Origin: Chimonanthus salicifolius
Lineage: Eukaryota; Streptophyta; Magnoliopsida; Laurales; Calycanthaceae
Reading direction: 5' to 3'
DNA: 64,000 bases
NCBI GenBank assembly: GCA_013350335.1
Contig: CM023535.1
Coordinates: 24,831,746-24,895,745 of the forward strand
Positions 35,397 to 61,980 of this stretch are shown piece by piece (position 1 is the first letter of the stretch; each line of letters starts with the position of its first letter). The notes below the pieces were generated by a model. It was not told the origin of the DNA. It ran no database searches and saw nothing but the letters and a program-made list of their open reading frames with translations. The position numbers were made by a program, and so were the translations under genes.

Positions 35397-38300
35397 TCAC
35401 GATGTTACAGTGGTAAGCATAGAGAGTTTGCTAAGAAGAAATACAAAGTGTGAAATTGTATGAGACTTCGTGAAGAAGTCAGCCAGTTGCAAGGCAGAAG
35501 GGACAAATGGAAGAGAAACAGTGCCAAGCTGAAGATGATGACGTACAAAGTGACAGTCCAACTCAATATGCTTGGTGCGCTCATGAAAAATGGAGTTATG
35601 TGCTATTTGAATAGCACTCTTATTATCATAATACATAGGCGTGGATGCACAATGAGAGACACCCATGTTTGCAAGTAACCAACGAAGCCAAAAGATCTTA
35701 ACTGTGGTAGAAGCCATAGCCCTATACTCAGCTTCAGCAGATGAACGAGCAACAACATCCTGCTTTTTGCTTTTCCATGAAATGAGAGAGTCACCTAAGA
35801 AAACACAGAAGCCAGTAGTAGGTTTGCGATCAGAAGGATCACCTACCCAGCCAGCATCAGAGAATGCACGGAGCTCCAAAGTAGATGACGAATGAAATAA
35901 CAAACTCTGATATAAAGTGCCTCAAAGATATCGCAAAATACGAAGAACGACTGCCCAATGAACAGTGGATGGTGGAAAGATAAACTGACTCACAATATGA
36001 ACGACATAGGCAATGCCTACTGTAGTGTAATATAGTGTTGGATCTGACAAAGGCACACCATCAGAGGAAGTGTAATGAATATTGAGCTCTAAAGGCGTTG
36101 CAACCGGTCTGGTGTCAGTAATACGAGCTCTTTGAAGAACATCGGCAGGATACTTAGATTGAGAGAGAAGATAACCCTTTGGTGAAGAGGCAACTTCTAT
36201 CCCAAGAAAATATCGCAAGGGCTTCAAGTCTTTCATGTCAAACTTGTTGTGCAACTGTAACTTTAACAGGACAATACCATCAAGATCATCACCTGTCAAG
36301 ATCATGTCATCCACATACAAAAGTAGAAGGATACAACCAGCAGAGGTGGAGAGAACAAATAAAGCAGAGTCATGAGCATTGGAGTGAAAGTCAAGAGACT
36401 CAATCACTGTGGAGAACTTGTCAAACCATGCACGCAGTGCTTGTTTGAGACCATATAAGGCTTTTTTCGAAGTCTACAAATGTCCCCAGGACGACGAACA
36501 ACACCTGGAGGAGGAAGCATTTAAACTTCTTCAGAGAGATCACCATTCAGAAAGGCATTTTTAACATCCATTTGCAACAAAGACCATTGACGAACTGAAG
36601 AAACTAGAAGTAAAGTGTGAACAGAAGTCATTTTCGCAACAGGGGCAAAAGTCTCATCATAATCAATACCATATTCCTGACTATAACCCTTAGCAATTAA
36701 TCGAGCCTTATATCACTCCACAGAACCATCAGACCTGGTCTTAATCTTATACACCCATTTGCAATCAATTGCACGTTTGTTTGGAGGAAGAGCTATCAAC
36801 TCCCACGTACCAGTCTTGTGTAATGCAGAAAGTTCCTCATCATTGCCTGATGCCATAAAGGATCACAAATAGCCTCCTTATAGGAGGTTGGTTTAGAGAG
36901 AGTATGAATGGATGTGAGAAAAGAAGAAAATGAAGAAGAATAACATGAATAAACAAAGTCATCAAAAGAATAACCAAATCGAGTAGGAGGCTTACAGATT
37001 CTTGGAGGGCAATGAGAAGTAGCAAGATCCTCATCAACAGAGGTCGAAGGAGAGGCAGTTGTAGGAGAGGGAGGAGAAATATCTGTAGAAGGCAAAACTT
37101 CAATAGGAGTAGAAGAAATAGAAGGAACAGAGTTAGGCAAAATAGAGACATAATCAGGCAGAGACAAATCATCAATATGAGAGAAGGGGTCAATATATAG
37201 AAGCTCAGACATACCAAGAGTGCTAGAATGTGAAGGAACATAATAGAAATGAATATGTTCAATAAAATCAACATGACGTGAAACATACAATTTCTGTGCA
37301 GTGGGATCATAACAACGATATCCTTTTTTACCTTCACCATAACCAAGAAAAATACACAGTGTAGACCAGGCAAATAATTTTGAGCGCTCATTGCACCGAC
37401 GAAGGACAAAACATGCACAACAAAAAACTTTCAAGGAGAAATAGTCTGGAATTTTGCCATATAAACGTTCAAATAGAGATTTACCAGAAGTGATAGCAGA
37501 AGGCATTCTGTTGATCACATGAGTTGCGATGAGAACTGCTTCTCCCCAAAAGAGGCTAGGAACACTAGCAAAGAGTAACAGAGATCGAGCAGTTTCAATG
37601 ATGTGCCGATGTTTTCTCTCTACAATCCCATTCTGCTCAAGAGTGTCAGTACAAGAGGACTGATGAACAGTCCCATCTGAGGCAAGAAAATCAGAGAAAG
37701 CACCAGAGGTATACTCTCCGCCCAGATCACCTCTAAAGCATTTAATAGTGGCAAAAAAATGTGTGCGAATGAGTGCATGAAACGTTTGAAAGGTAGTAAG
37801 AAATTCAGATCGATGTTTTATCAAATAAATCCAACTAAAACGAGAATAGTCATCAATAAAGGAGACATAATATCGAGACCTCCCTTTTGTGGGAAAAGTG
37901 ACTAGTCCCCACACATCAGAATGAATTAAATCAAAAGGAGTAAGAGAAATAGATGAACTTTTATTAAAAGGCAATGCAGAAAACTTTGCAAGTTTACATC
38001 CACTGCAATCAGAAACATCACTACTATGTAAATTTCCTAAAGCTCTTGTAGAAGTTAAATACTTCAAACGAGAACTAGAAACATGACCAAGACGAGAATG
38101 CCATAAATAAAAACTAGATGAAGTGGGACTCAAATGAAAAGATGATAAATCAACTGAAGAGGCAGCGACAACAGGAACACGGAGCCGCTCTAAGACATAT
38201 AATCCTCCTTCTCTACTGCCGGTCCCAATCAGTTTCTTGGAATGAGGATCCTGCATAGAACACGAAGTGAGAGAAAAATTAACAATATAGTCAGAATCAC

Positions 38301-39588
38301 AGAGTTAACTGATAGAAATCAAATTCAGAGTAAGATGAGGTATGCAATAAACATTAGAAATATGCAAAGAAGATGACATAATGGAACCAACCCCTGCCAA
38401 GGGCAAGGAATCACCATTGGCAGTTAAGACAGAAACATGTGATGAAGAAGGAGATAAAGATGTGAATAAATAAACATCATAAGTCATGTGATGAGTAACT
38501 TCTGAGTCAAAGACCCAAGTAGAAGGAGAAATACCTGAAGAGACTGAATGAGTCAAACCTAGAGAAGACAATGCGTTAGGCTGGTGAGAAGAGAGGAAGT
38601 GTTGCAACTAGTCTGTAAGGGTGGATATGGAAGTCAAAGGTGATGCCGCATTCGTAGGTGTGGAAACAGAATGAGGCAAAGGTGATACTGCATCCTCAGA
38701 CGAAACAACAGTAGCTGTGCGATGTGGTTTAGGTTGTGGCACGTGTTGTTGCTGGCTTCTCAATAACAAAGGACATTGGGCCTTCTAGTGACCTTTCTGT
38801 TTACAGTAACGACAATTAGTAGTTGCAACTCTCCCACCTTGGCGCTATCGACTCTGTGAGCTAGATGGAGACCGGAATGGCACGGCTAAAACAGTTTGAC
38901 TAGGCAGAGAAATAAAACGATTGTCGCCATGTGACTTCAAACGAACTTCTTCAGCTAGGAGTTCGTGAACCACTGCATCAACAAAGGGAAGGGGATTACG
39001 ATGAAGAATAGAGCGCCGAAATGTTTCAAAGTCATCTCAAAGAGCAGTCAAAATTTGAACGAGTCGCCCTTCTTCTCTATAAGTGCAATAAAGTGCGATG
39101 GAACTGAGGCATGCGGGCTCAGTTAATGCAAGTTGATCCCAAAATCCAGTCATCACTAAATAAAACTGTTGAATGCTCATATCCCCCTGTCTAACTAAGC
39201 GAATATCACTCTCAAGTTGATATCACTTAGCGAAGTTGGACTGCTTATACAGTCTCTCTAAATGATCCCAAATCGCTTTCGCTGTAGAGAACTTCGCAAG
39301 TTGCATCCCTATGGAGAGCTCAACTGAATTATTGATCCAAGTGATGATTTTAGAATTATGGGTGGTCCAAGTAACCAGTGAAGCAGCATAGTCGGCAACC
39401 TTGGTGTCTGTAGGAATAGCAATATCCCCAGAGACATAACCCCACATGTTCTTTCTGGTCAAAAAGTTTTTCATAACATATGTGAGCTTTACACTAATTG
39501 CCTGGAGGGAATCATCACGTTCATCGACCATTTGTAAACAAAAAGGAAAGAGAGACAAAGCCAAACAAGGAAACCCAAACGATTGCAT
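35397..39588 (-). pseudogene. Copia gag-pol polyprotein, degenerate
   Basis: Domains read leftward. Gag (39588-39223) has SIGMQLAKFSTAKAIWDHLERL. A CCHC zinc knuckle (about 38770-38815) is interrupted by TAG just after its His. In the protease (around 38500) the usual DSGA active site reads DSEV, followed by THHMT. In the integrase (38256-36800) the zinc-binding HSRLGH and CSGC, HSDVWG, a changed GDLGGEY (normally DNGGEY) and NGIVERKHRH are seen. Reverse transcriptase has YVDD at 36306-36317; its upstream part (36408-36796) has stops, one TGA in [12 protein letters not shown]. RNase H (35903-35397) has FSDAGWVGDPSDRKPTTGF, SSAEAEYRA and ADFFTK. The changed protease site and several stops mean it cannot act on its own. 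Confidence 0.93.
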
Positions 39589-39744
39589 AGGGTCAATGTA
39601 GATGGACTAGTCAATCCCAAAAGAATAAGCCGTAAAATCCAACTAAATCACTCACCACCATCAACAACAAAAGATTAACCCCACCAAATAATGTCAATAA
39701 AAAAATCCAATCTTAAATTTTTTTTTTTTTGGATTCTGATTGTA

Positions 39745-39890
39745 AGAAACTGTAGCGATACTGTGCGACTGTAGCAAACTGTGCAGAACTGTAGTGAATA
39801 CTGTGCAGTACTGTAGTCATAATTGTACGGTACTGTATCAATACTCTACAGTACTGTAGCGAATACCGTGGGGACTTGTAGGTACTATAG
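39745..39890 (-). repeat. CTACAGTACTG motif array in the copia leader
   Basis: Eight or so imperfect repeats of CTACAGTACTG / GCACAGTATTCG (minus strand) lie between the 5' LTR and gag. Because GTACTG and CAGTAC are complements, the array has many small inverted repeats. Confidence 0.8.
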
Positions 39891-40646
39891 ACAGAACTTT
39901 GCAGAACAAATAACTGCAGATCTGGGCGAATGACGTGGCACCCAAATTAAACCAAACGGGTTGTAGTCTCTGCTAGGGCTTCTCTCTCCGTTTCTGCGAA
40001 CTGGGAACGAGAAACGTCTGGGGAAACATGCGGCACTAGCGCCTTTTGAGCGATGGAGCAGCAACACAGTTAGGATCGTCCAACAATCGATCAGACGACG
40101 GAAGGGTGTCTAGCAACCAAGATGAAAGACGAATGAAAGAGAGAACCAGATATTATCCAATCGCAACAGGCGATGGAGGTCCAGCGTCAACAACTTGGAG
40201 CAGAACTAAAAACAAATCTGAAACAGCGATTGCAGAACGAGCAGAGCAGTAGATCAGAGATGAACCAGTGTTGAAGCAGAAGGCATGGTTTCCGTCCAAA
40301 TAGCGTCACCGTACTTGGTGCAAAAGGGGTTTCTAGAATCTAATGCGGTAGATCTGGGAGGATTGCTAGTACCCATGAAACAGAGATCTTAGGATGTAGA
40401 TTTGGTCTTCTTGTTGCAGATCCGGGAAGACGATCAGCACGCAAGAGGGAAGGCAGCAAAGGGCGTGATGACGATTGGCGTACAAAAAGAGAAGGCAGCG
40501 GACGACAGTGGGATATTGAGTACTACCGCAAACGGAGATCCTGTGGAAGAAGATGGGCGAACAAAGAGGGAAGGCGGCGAACGGCAGTTGTAAATGGATC
40601 AAAGTGTAGAACCCAAAAATGTGATCGAACCTTACTCGAGATACCA

Positions 40647-40774
40647 TGATAAAATCCAATAAACCTTAGTTTAGCATACCATTAAGACAATAATATAAAC
40701 AGAGAAAACCCTAAGAGAAACATACATAAAAGACTAAGTTACCCCTACACAAATAATATAATCCTAATCTAACA
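40647..40774 (-). repeat. 5' LTR of the copia element
   Basis: 128 bp. It differs from the 3' LTR at six positions and is flanked on the right by CAAAC. The primer-binding-like TGGTATC follows on the minus strand (40640-40646). Confidence 0.95.
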
Positions 40775-42340
40775 CAAACAACAGCAAAATTACAAAGTAA
40801 CGTGTAGCAAATAAAGAGTTGCAAAAGAAAATCATGAAGCAACAACATGGAAAAAGGGAGAACGCACACATGGAATTCGAAATGCTTTCATTACACATGT
40901 GGAGAAGAGAGAAAGCCACCTCATACACATCCAAGCCATTGGCTGATTTCACCATGGAGTCAAAACACCAGGGCCGACCTTGGCACAGGCGCTTGAGTCC
41001 ATTGTGTCCTTTCCTCTTTTATATATCTTCAATTTGAGAGAATTCAATCTACACTTTCCATGTGTCCCTTCCTCATATGGATCATGCGATCTTGGCTTTT
41101 CATTGAGGATCCTTTCCATGAATACAAAAGCCTATCCACACCATTCATGTCTTTCCTCTTCCATCTCACTCAATATCATCCATCGTACCTCCTTTACCCT
41201 ATAAATAAGACCTCTCTCTCTTATTAGAATTCGAACTAGGCTAAGAAAATTCAAGGGTTGGCGTTGCCGTGAAATTGAAAAAGAGAAGAGAAGGAAATAG
41301 TGTGATTTTCAAAATCAAAAGAGTTCTTTGAGGTTGGTGATTTTGATTTTCTCTTTGTATTTTCTTATCTTTTTAATTTTAAATTCCATTAGTTTCTAAC
41401 TCTAAATTCATGTTTTATGAATGAAATAAAGGTGTGATGAAATATTTAGTCTGAGGTTTTCCATTTATTTAATTTATGTGTAGTGATTATTTAATTTTCT
41501 TGTTATTCTTTAATTAAGTTTATGTGTAGATTTATTTTTAATATTTCAAATTAAATGTGATGAAAATTTAGATTAAATAGACTTCTTTCTTCGATATAAG
41601 GCTCTTATTTTAATAGTGCGATGAAATATTTTAGGTTTTGAGAAAAAAATTAAATTATATTCTTTCTAAGGTTTAATTTGAGATTTTTAATTTAATGAAA
41701 TCCATAAATTTAATTCTTAGAATAGTTATGAATGAAAAATTTGAGTGCATAATTAGTGATTTACGTGAAGCTCCATATTCTAGGCCTTTATTTTATTTTG
41801 AAAATATGGAAAATAATGCCTCCTTGATTTATTCAATCCAATTCCATTTTAAATATGTACAGAGGTAATTTAGGTGTTTTAAATTTAATTTTTGTTTAGA
41901 AAATTCAAAAATTCTTGAAAATTGTGGAATTACGTTGGTAAATTAATTAATTACAATTTAATTTATGTTTTCTAAGTTAAATTGAGATTATTTATATATT
42001 TTAGATTAAATCCACCATCTTAATTAAATTAGATTAAATTTTGTGTTTTCCATGAAAATTAGATATCTTAAATGTTAAATTTCTATGTTTAGATGTGGTT
42101 TCTCATTTTAGACCATGTTTTCTATTTATAGAAGGTTTCTAAATTAAGAATATAATTCCTAGATTAGAGAAATAACTCCACATTTACAATTTACATTCAT
42201 GATTTTCTAAATTTCTTAATTTACATAATTAAATGGTATATTTTCCTAAGTTCCGATGTGTTCGACCTCATAACTCCAAAGCTATATTATAAATGGTTCG
42301 TGCGCTTGTGAGTATAAATTTAAAACACAACATTGGTAAT
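40775..42340 (+). mobile_element. LTR-like DNA, right of the copia insertion
   Basis: It continues 34311-35255. An LTR-style promoter region (TTTTATATATC near 41017, CCTATAAATAAGACC near 41200) is followed by AT-rich sequence. The end (TGTTCGACCTCATAAC...TTCGTGCGCTTGTGAG...TTTAAAACACA, 42259-42330) matches 30539-30616. It probably belongs to a large gypsy-type element whose coding part is not here. Confidence 0.5.
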
Positions 42341-42925
42341 TGGGCTCAGACTAATAAAATGATTTAGCTTATTAGGAGTCCAAATTGTCTACTTTGGGCA
42401 ATTTGGATCATGGAAGCTAAATCAATTTGCACTAATGTGATTAAGGTCCATTAGGCTTGATGCCTACCGAAAGCGAGAGAAAGCATGAGTGATAGATGGA
42501 GATAGCCTACAAATAGACAGAGAGCTAGACCGGCCGAGAAAGAGCGAGACCAATAACTTCGGTCAAGGTATTTTATTTTAAGTTTCCTTTTAAATCAAAC
42601 TAAAACAGGTCGAGTTGATTCTCGAGCTCAAGGTCAGGTTTGGTTGGGTTCCGAAATTCGGGTCAGTTCGGGTTCATCCATTTTTGACATGGGTTGAGTT
42701 GGGTTTATCAAAATCTGACCTCAGCCGCTCAAGTTTCATCCCTACAAGGTCCAAATTTGAAAACTCATTTGCAACTAAAGTGATAGAAGGACTCCATATG
42801 TGTGAAAGATTATCTTTGCATCATTAAATCAAGCTAAAATAGAAGAAATCTCTCTCTCTCTCTCTTGGCGTATCGCATCTTGAGGATTAGATTCATATTT
42901 ATAGAATCATCAGAAGAGGAAGAAA
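42341..42925. other. Unassigned DNA with hAT-like remnant
   Basis: It contains GGTTCGGGTT/GGGTTGAGTTGGG-rich sequence ending in GTTTCATCCCTA (to 42745), which reads TAGGGATGAAAC on the minus strand, a hAT-type end. No partner end with a matching 8-bp duplication was found. A short (TC)n run lies at about 42848-42866. Confidence 0.4.
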
Positions 42926-45356
42926 TATAGTGGCCCGGCCCTTAAATTAATGGAATTATGACATCATAATAGGGGTTACGCGTGTGAGTAGTGTGAGGGT
43001 CCCATTTGGGTCCCATCAGAGTACACGTGGTCTTCAGAGAGCATCTTTGTTAGATATGAAAAAAATGAATAGGACAGAACTTAAAGTCCGTATTTAAGGC
43101 TCTGTTTGCACGAAATAAGTAATTTTCATCCCATTCTTCTCCCAACAACCTATCTCTCTTCCATACCAGCAAACCTTAGTCTTTTCCTCCCTTCCTTTAC
43201 TTATTTTCGCCCTATACTTGTGTGATTCGTGGATCAAGCACCCCTAAAGTGTCATTTTGAGCTGTTCTTTCACCTCCAAAAGGTAAGAATATGGTTTTCT
43301 CTCACTCCCTTTTCCTTTTGTTGTTTGGGTTTAATGAGATTTGGTGAGAATAAGGCTTTGGATAGCCAATAGACCTCGATTGGAGGGAGATCCATGGAAC
43401 TAAGTTGGGGATATCGGTGTTTAGGCTGGGTATGAGGTGGATATGTGTTGGTTTTGGGTTTTGAAAACCTTAGGGAGAAGAAATTGGGGAAAAATGGAAC
43501 ATGATTGACTTTGAGAGGGATAATGGATTTTACTTGGGGATTTGAGGATTTTGCTTTTAAGCTTTGATTTGGCTTAATCTATGAACTAATAGGGATATAT
43601 TATGTTCTCTATGATTGATTAGAGCCTTTGAACCCCGAACCTATCGAGATACGATCCGAAGATCAACTCGGAACATAGTAACTTTCGAGGTGAGGATTGC
43701 TACACACATTATATGAATGCTTGTATGCTATTACATTAATTTAGGGAACATATTGTATTATTGATGTGTTTAATGCATGATAAATAGGATGGATGTGCCC
43801 TATACTATGTATGAATTATTATGAATTCCCTATCATGTGTTATGTAGCATGTCTGTTATATTGTTATGATGATGAAAGATTTGTAATAATTATTGGTGAC
43901 CCTTGTGAAGGGCTAAATGATTTCTTGATGAACTTAATTGCGTTTGTATCATGAGGAGGTAGTATTTGGACTTATGATGATAAACCATCATGAGACGGAT
44001 ATGATAAATTGCAAGGATTATGAATATGTCTAAATAAACCTAAAGTGTGTATCTCAAGGTTTATACGTAGTCCATGTCTCTATATAACAACCCAATGTGA
44101 TAATTATTTCGAATGTATAGAACGTAATGGAATGTGTTATGCTTGCTATTATTGTGAAATTATAGTCATGATATGATTATAACATATATGTTGCCCATGT
44201 AATTATGAATATGATCCCTTTTGTATTACTCAATGATGTGTGTCTAGGAAGTTATATAGGATGTGAGCATAAGATATTGTGTTAATGAGCATGATAATAT
44301 TGAGAATTACTAGTGTTGGGATAAGATCCAAAGAGTATATAGGACTTGAAGATGTACATTTCTCTTTCTTGGGCCCCACTAGTAGTACTCCTCACTTTTT
44401 ATAGGAGATTGGTGTGATAGGATGATGATTTGTTTAATGAACCCTATTGGAATGGTAGCATCGACTATGAGACTTGGTCATGTAGGGTTACCGCTGAGGA
44501 GTATAGCCCCTCACATGCTTCACGCTGTAGGACACTCTCACGACTGTTTGTGGTTGTCGTTGAGGAGTATAGCCTCTTACATGCTGCACACTGTAGGTCG
44601 CTCTCACGACTGTTTTGTAAATTTGCTGTACAGTTTATGCAAGATTAGATACTTGTGAGCCCTCATAGGGATGTACTAACTTGGTAAGTCGTATATCGAT
44701 CGCCTTAAAGTAAACTTAATCACCAGAGTGGTGAAGGGACGCAAGGTGTGGTAGATTGATATGTTTTATGGAGATCTCCCATTTTTTAAATCGTGGCTTA
44801 TGTCTCTCAATGGATAATATGTTTTGACAACCCGTTTCATAGAGGTGTCCTTGAGTGGACATTGTGTTCACATTGATGAGATTGATAACATGATAGTGTT
44901 GCATAGCATTATTGATATTCCATTCCATACATTATTATTATGTGGGTGCGTGAGTGTATAGCATGCGTATTTCCTCACTGAGTATTGTTTGCACACATTT
45001 TTACAATTTCAGATAATGTTGTACCGAATGGGTCCGAGGGACCTTGAGGAAGAGTTTAGTTATTATGTTGCTTTAAACGCCCTAAATATTTGAGTTGATT
45101 GTTTTATTTAATTGATTTGAGTTGATAGGTTGTTAGTTTTACCATTTCATTTATTGAAGAGTGGTATGTAATACTTTTTAGAAGACATGTTGATATTTAT
45201 GTTGAGGAGTTATTACCCTTTGAGATATTAATGGTTATTTGAGATTATTCATGGATTTATGTTTGAAATGTGAGTACACGTGTGGTTCTCACGTGTGATA
45301 TTTGAAAAAGAAAAATTTATCCACGTCACGTGCCTATTTTGGACGTGAGAATGACA
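42926..45356 (+). mobile_element. Solo gypsy LTR, ~2.43 kb
   Basis: It is homologous to the LTR at 22090-24500. The starts are TATAGTGGCCCGGCCCTTAA and TGTAGCGGCCCGACCCTTAA; both have AATGGAATTATGA and GGTGAGGATTGCTACACAC, and the ends are GGACGTGAGAATGACA and GGGGCGTGACA. The first dinucleotide has mutated from TG to TA. The flanks AGAAA and AAAAA match at 4 of 5. No internal region or second LTR is attached, so a solo LTR is the simplest reading. A 2x ~66-bp repeat lies at about 44493-44613. Confidence 0.8.
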
Positions 45357-46130
45357 AAAAATTTGAATGTGTGGTCTCCCATGCTCCAAACGATTCTTAG
45401 ATTGGCAAAACTTGGCACTAAATCAAGCAATTCCATCAAGCACATTCTCTTATTAGGAATTGTGATGCAATTTTTATTTTCTTGATTTTCATTATGATGT
45501 AATAAATCCACATAGCTAAATTTGATTGGTAGCTAGTATTTAGTAGATTCATGTATGTAGGATCCCATTGGCAAAACTTGGATGCTTGGATCTTAGATCC
45601 ATAATTTTAGTGGCTGGATTCATGGTTTACAGAATAAGAACCTTTATAAATTGAGGCCTCGTCGACCCTTTGTAACACATAATTGAACTGAGCAATAAAA
45701 TTCAGGCAAAACTTATTTTAGTCTCTCCAAAGTTTGGTTCTTTTGATTCTAATTAAATTTTATATTGAATTAATTTTCATATGCATGTGGTTTGTGATTT
45801 TGCATTTACTTTCTGAATTCATAATTATGTGCATTCAACCAAATTATTTTGGATTTTAATTTCATAATTCAATTTTGATTTCAATTGAATTTTCAAATTT
45901 ATTAGTAATTTTGTATACTGACAAAGTTTCTAGTGAGATCTTAAATTTAATTTAATTTTTATAAGTGAACTCAGGTTGAATAATCCATCGGAACTCATAT
46001 TATCTTTTAACGAGAGCCGTGAATTAAAAATTCTAAGATTTGAATTCTCAGATCCGACACCTTCATCTTAAAACTCCGATGTGAGAATTTTTTTTTAATT
46101 TATTATTTATTTTAAAGAATTAATTTTATT
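45357..46130 (+). mobile_element. LTR-like sequence upstream of SEC23
   Basis: A TTTATAAATTGAGGCC TATA-like region (about 45634), then CAATAAAAT (45692) and a TTTAGTCTCTCC stretch, has the layout of an LTR promoter and R region. It ends within ~300 bases of the SEC23 start codon. No TG...CA borders or target duplication could be assigned, so this is suggestive only. Confidence 0.35.
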
Positions 46131-46442
46131 TTTAGCAGTGTTAGTATTAGTTCAGTCAAATCGTGATTCCCATCGCTTTATTAAGGCGCCGGGCATCGCT
46201 GACGAAACCGAGAAAGCGTTTCCGACGAGAAAACGGGCGTCACAGCCCTACTCCCTTCTCTCTTCCGCTCTCAGATCCCCAATTCACCAAAAACCCCTCA
46301 AATCCCCTTCCAAATTCACCTTCTTTAAAACCTTTTCTCCCCGATCTGGTGAGTTTGAGACGCCTACAAAGGTTCCATAAATTTCCATTTCCACAGAAGA
46401 AGAAAATTGGAATAAGAAGGTGAAGAAGAAAAGGAGGACAAG

Positions 46443-61980
<15,538 letters not shown>

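Larger units (their letters stand above)
35256..40774 (-). mobile_element. Ty1/copia retrotransposon, complete but mutated
   Basis: Two 128-bp LTRs (5' LTR 40647-40774, 3' LTR 35256-35383) begin TGTTAGATT and end TATCA on the minus strand. The perfect 5-bp duplication CAAAC lies at 35251-35255 and 40775-40779. By eye the LTRs differ at 6 of 128 positions (~4.7%). Next to the 5' LTR is TGGTATC, the start of an initiator-Met primer-binding site. Before the 3' LTR is a GATGGCGAG purine tract. Gag and pol are present but broken. The element inserted into older LTR-like DNA. Confidence 0.95.

Noticed and set aside
37012..37200. Arginine-rich open frame on the plus strand
   Set aside because: It is antisense to a Ser/Pro/Thr-rich part of the copia polyprotein and is a reading-frame shadow.
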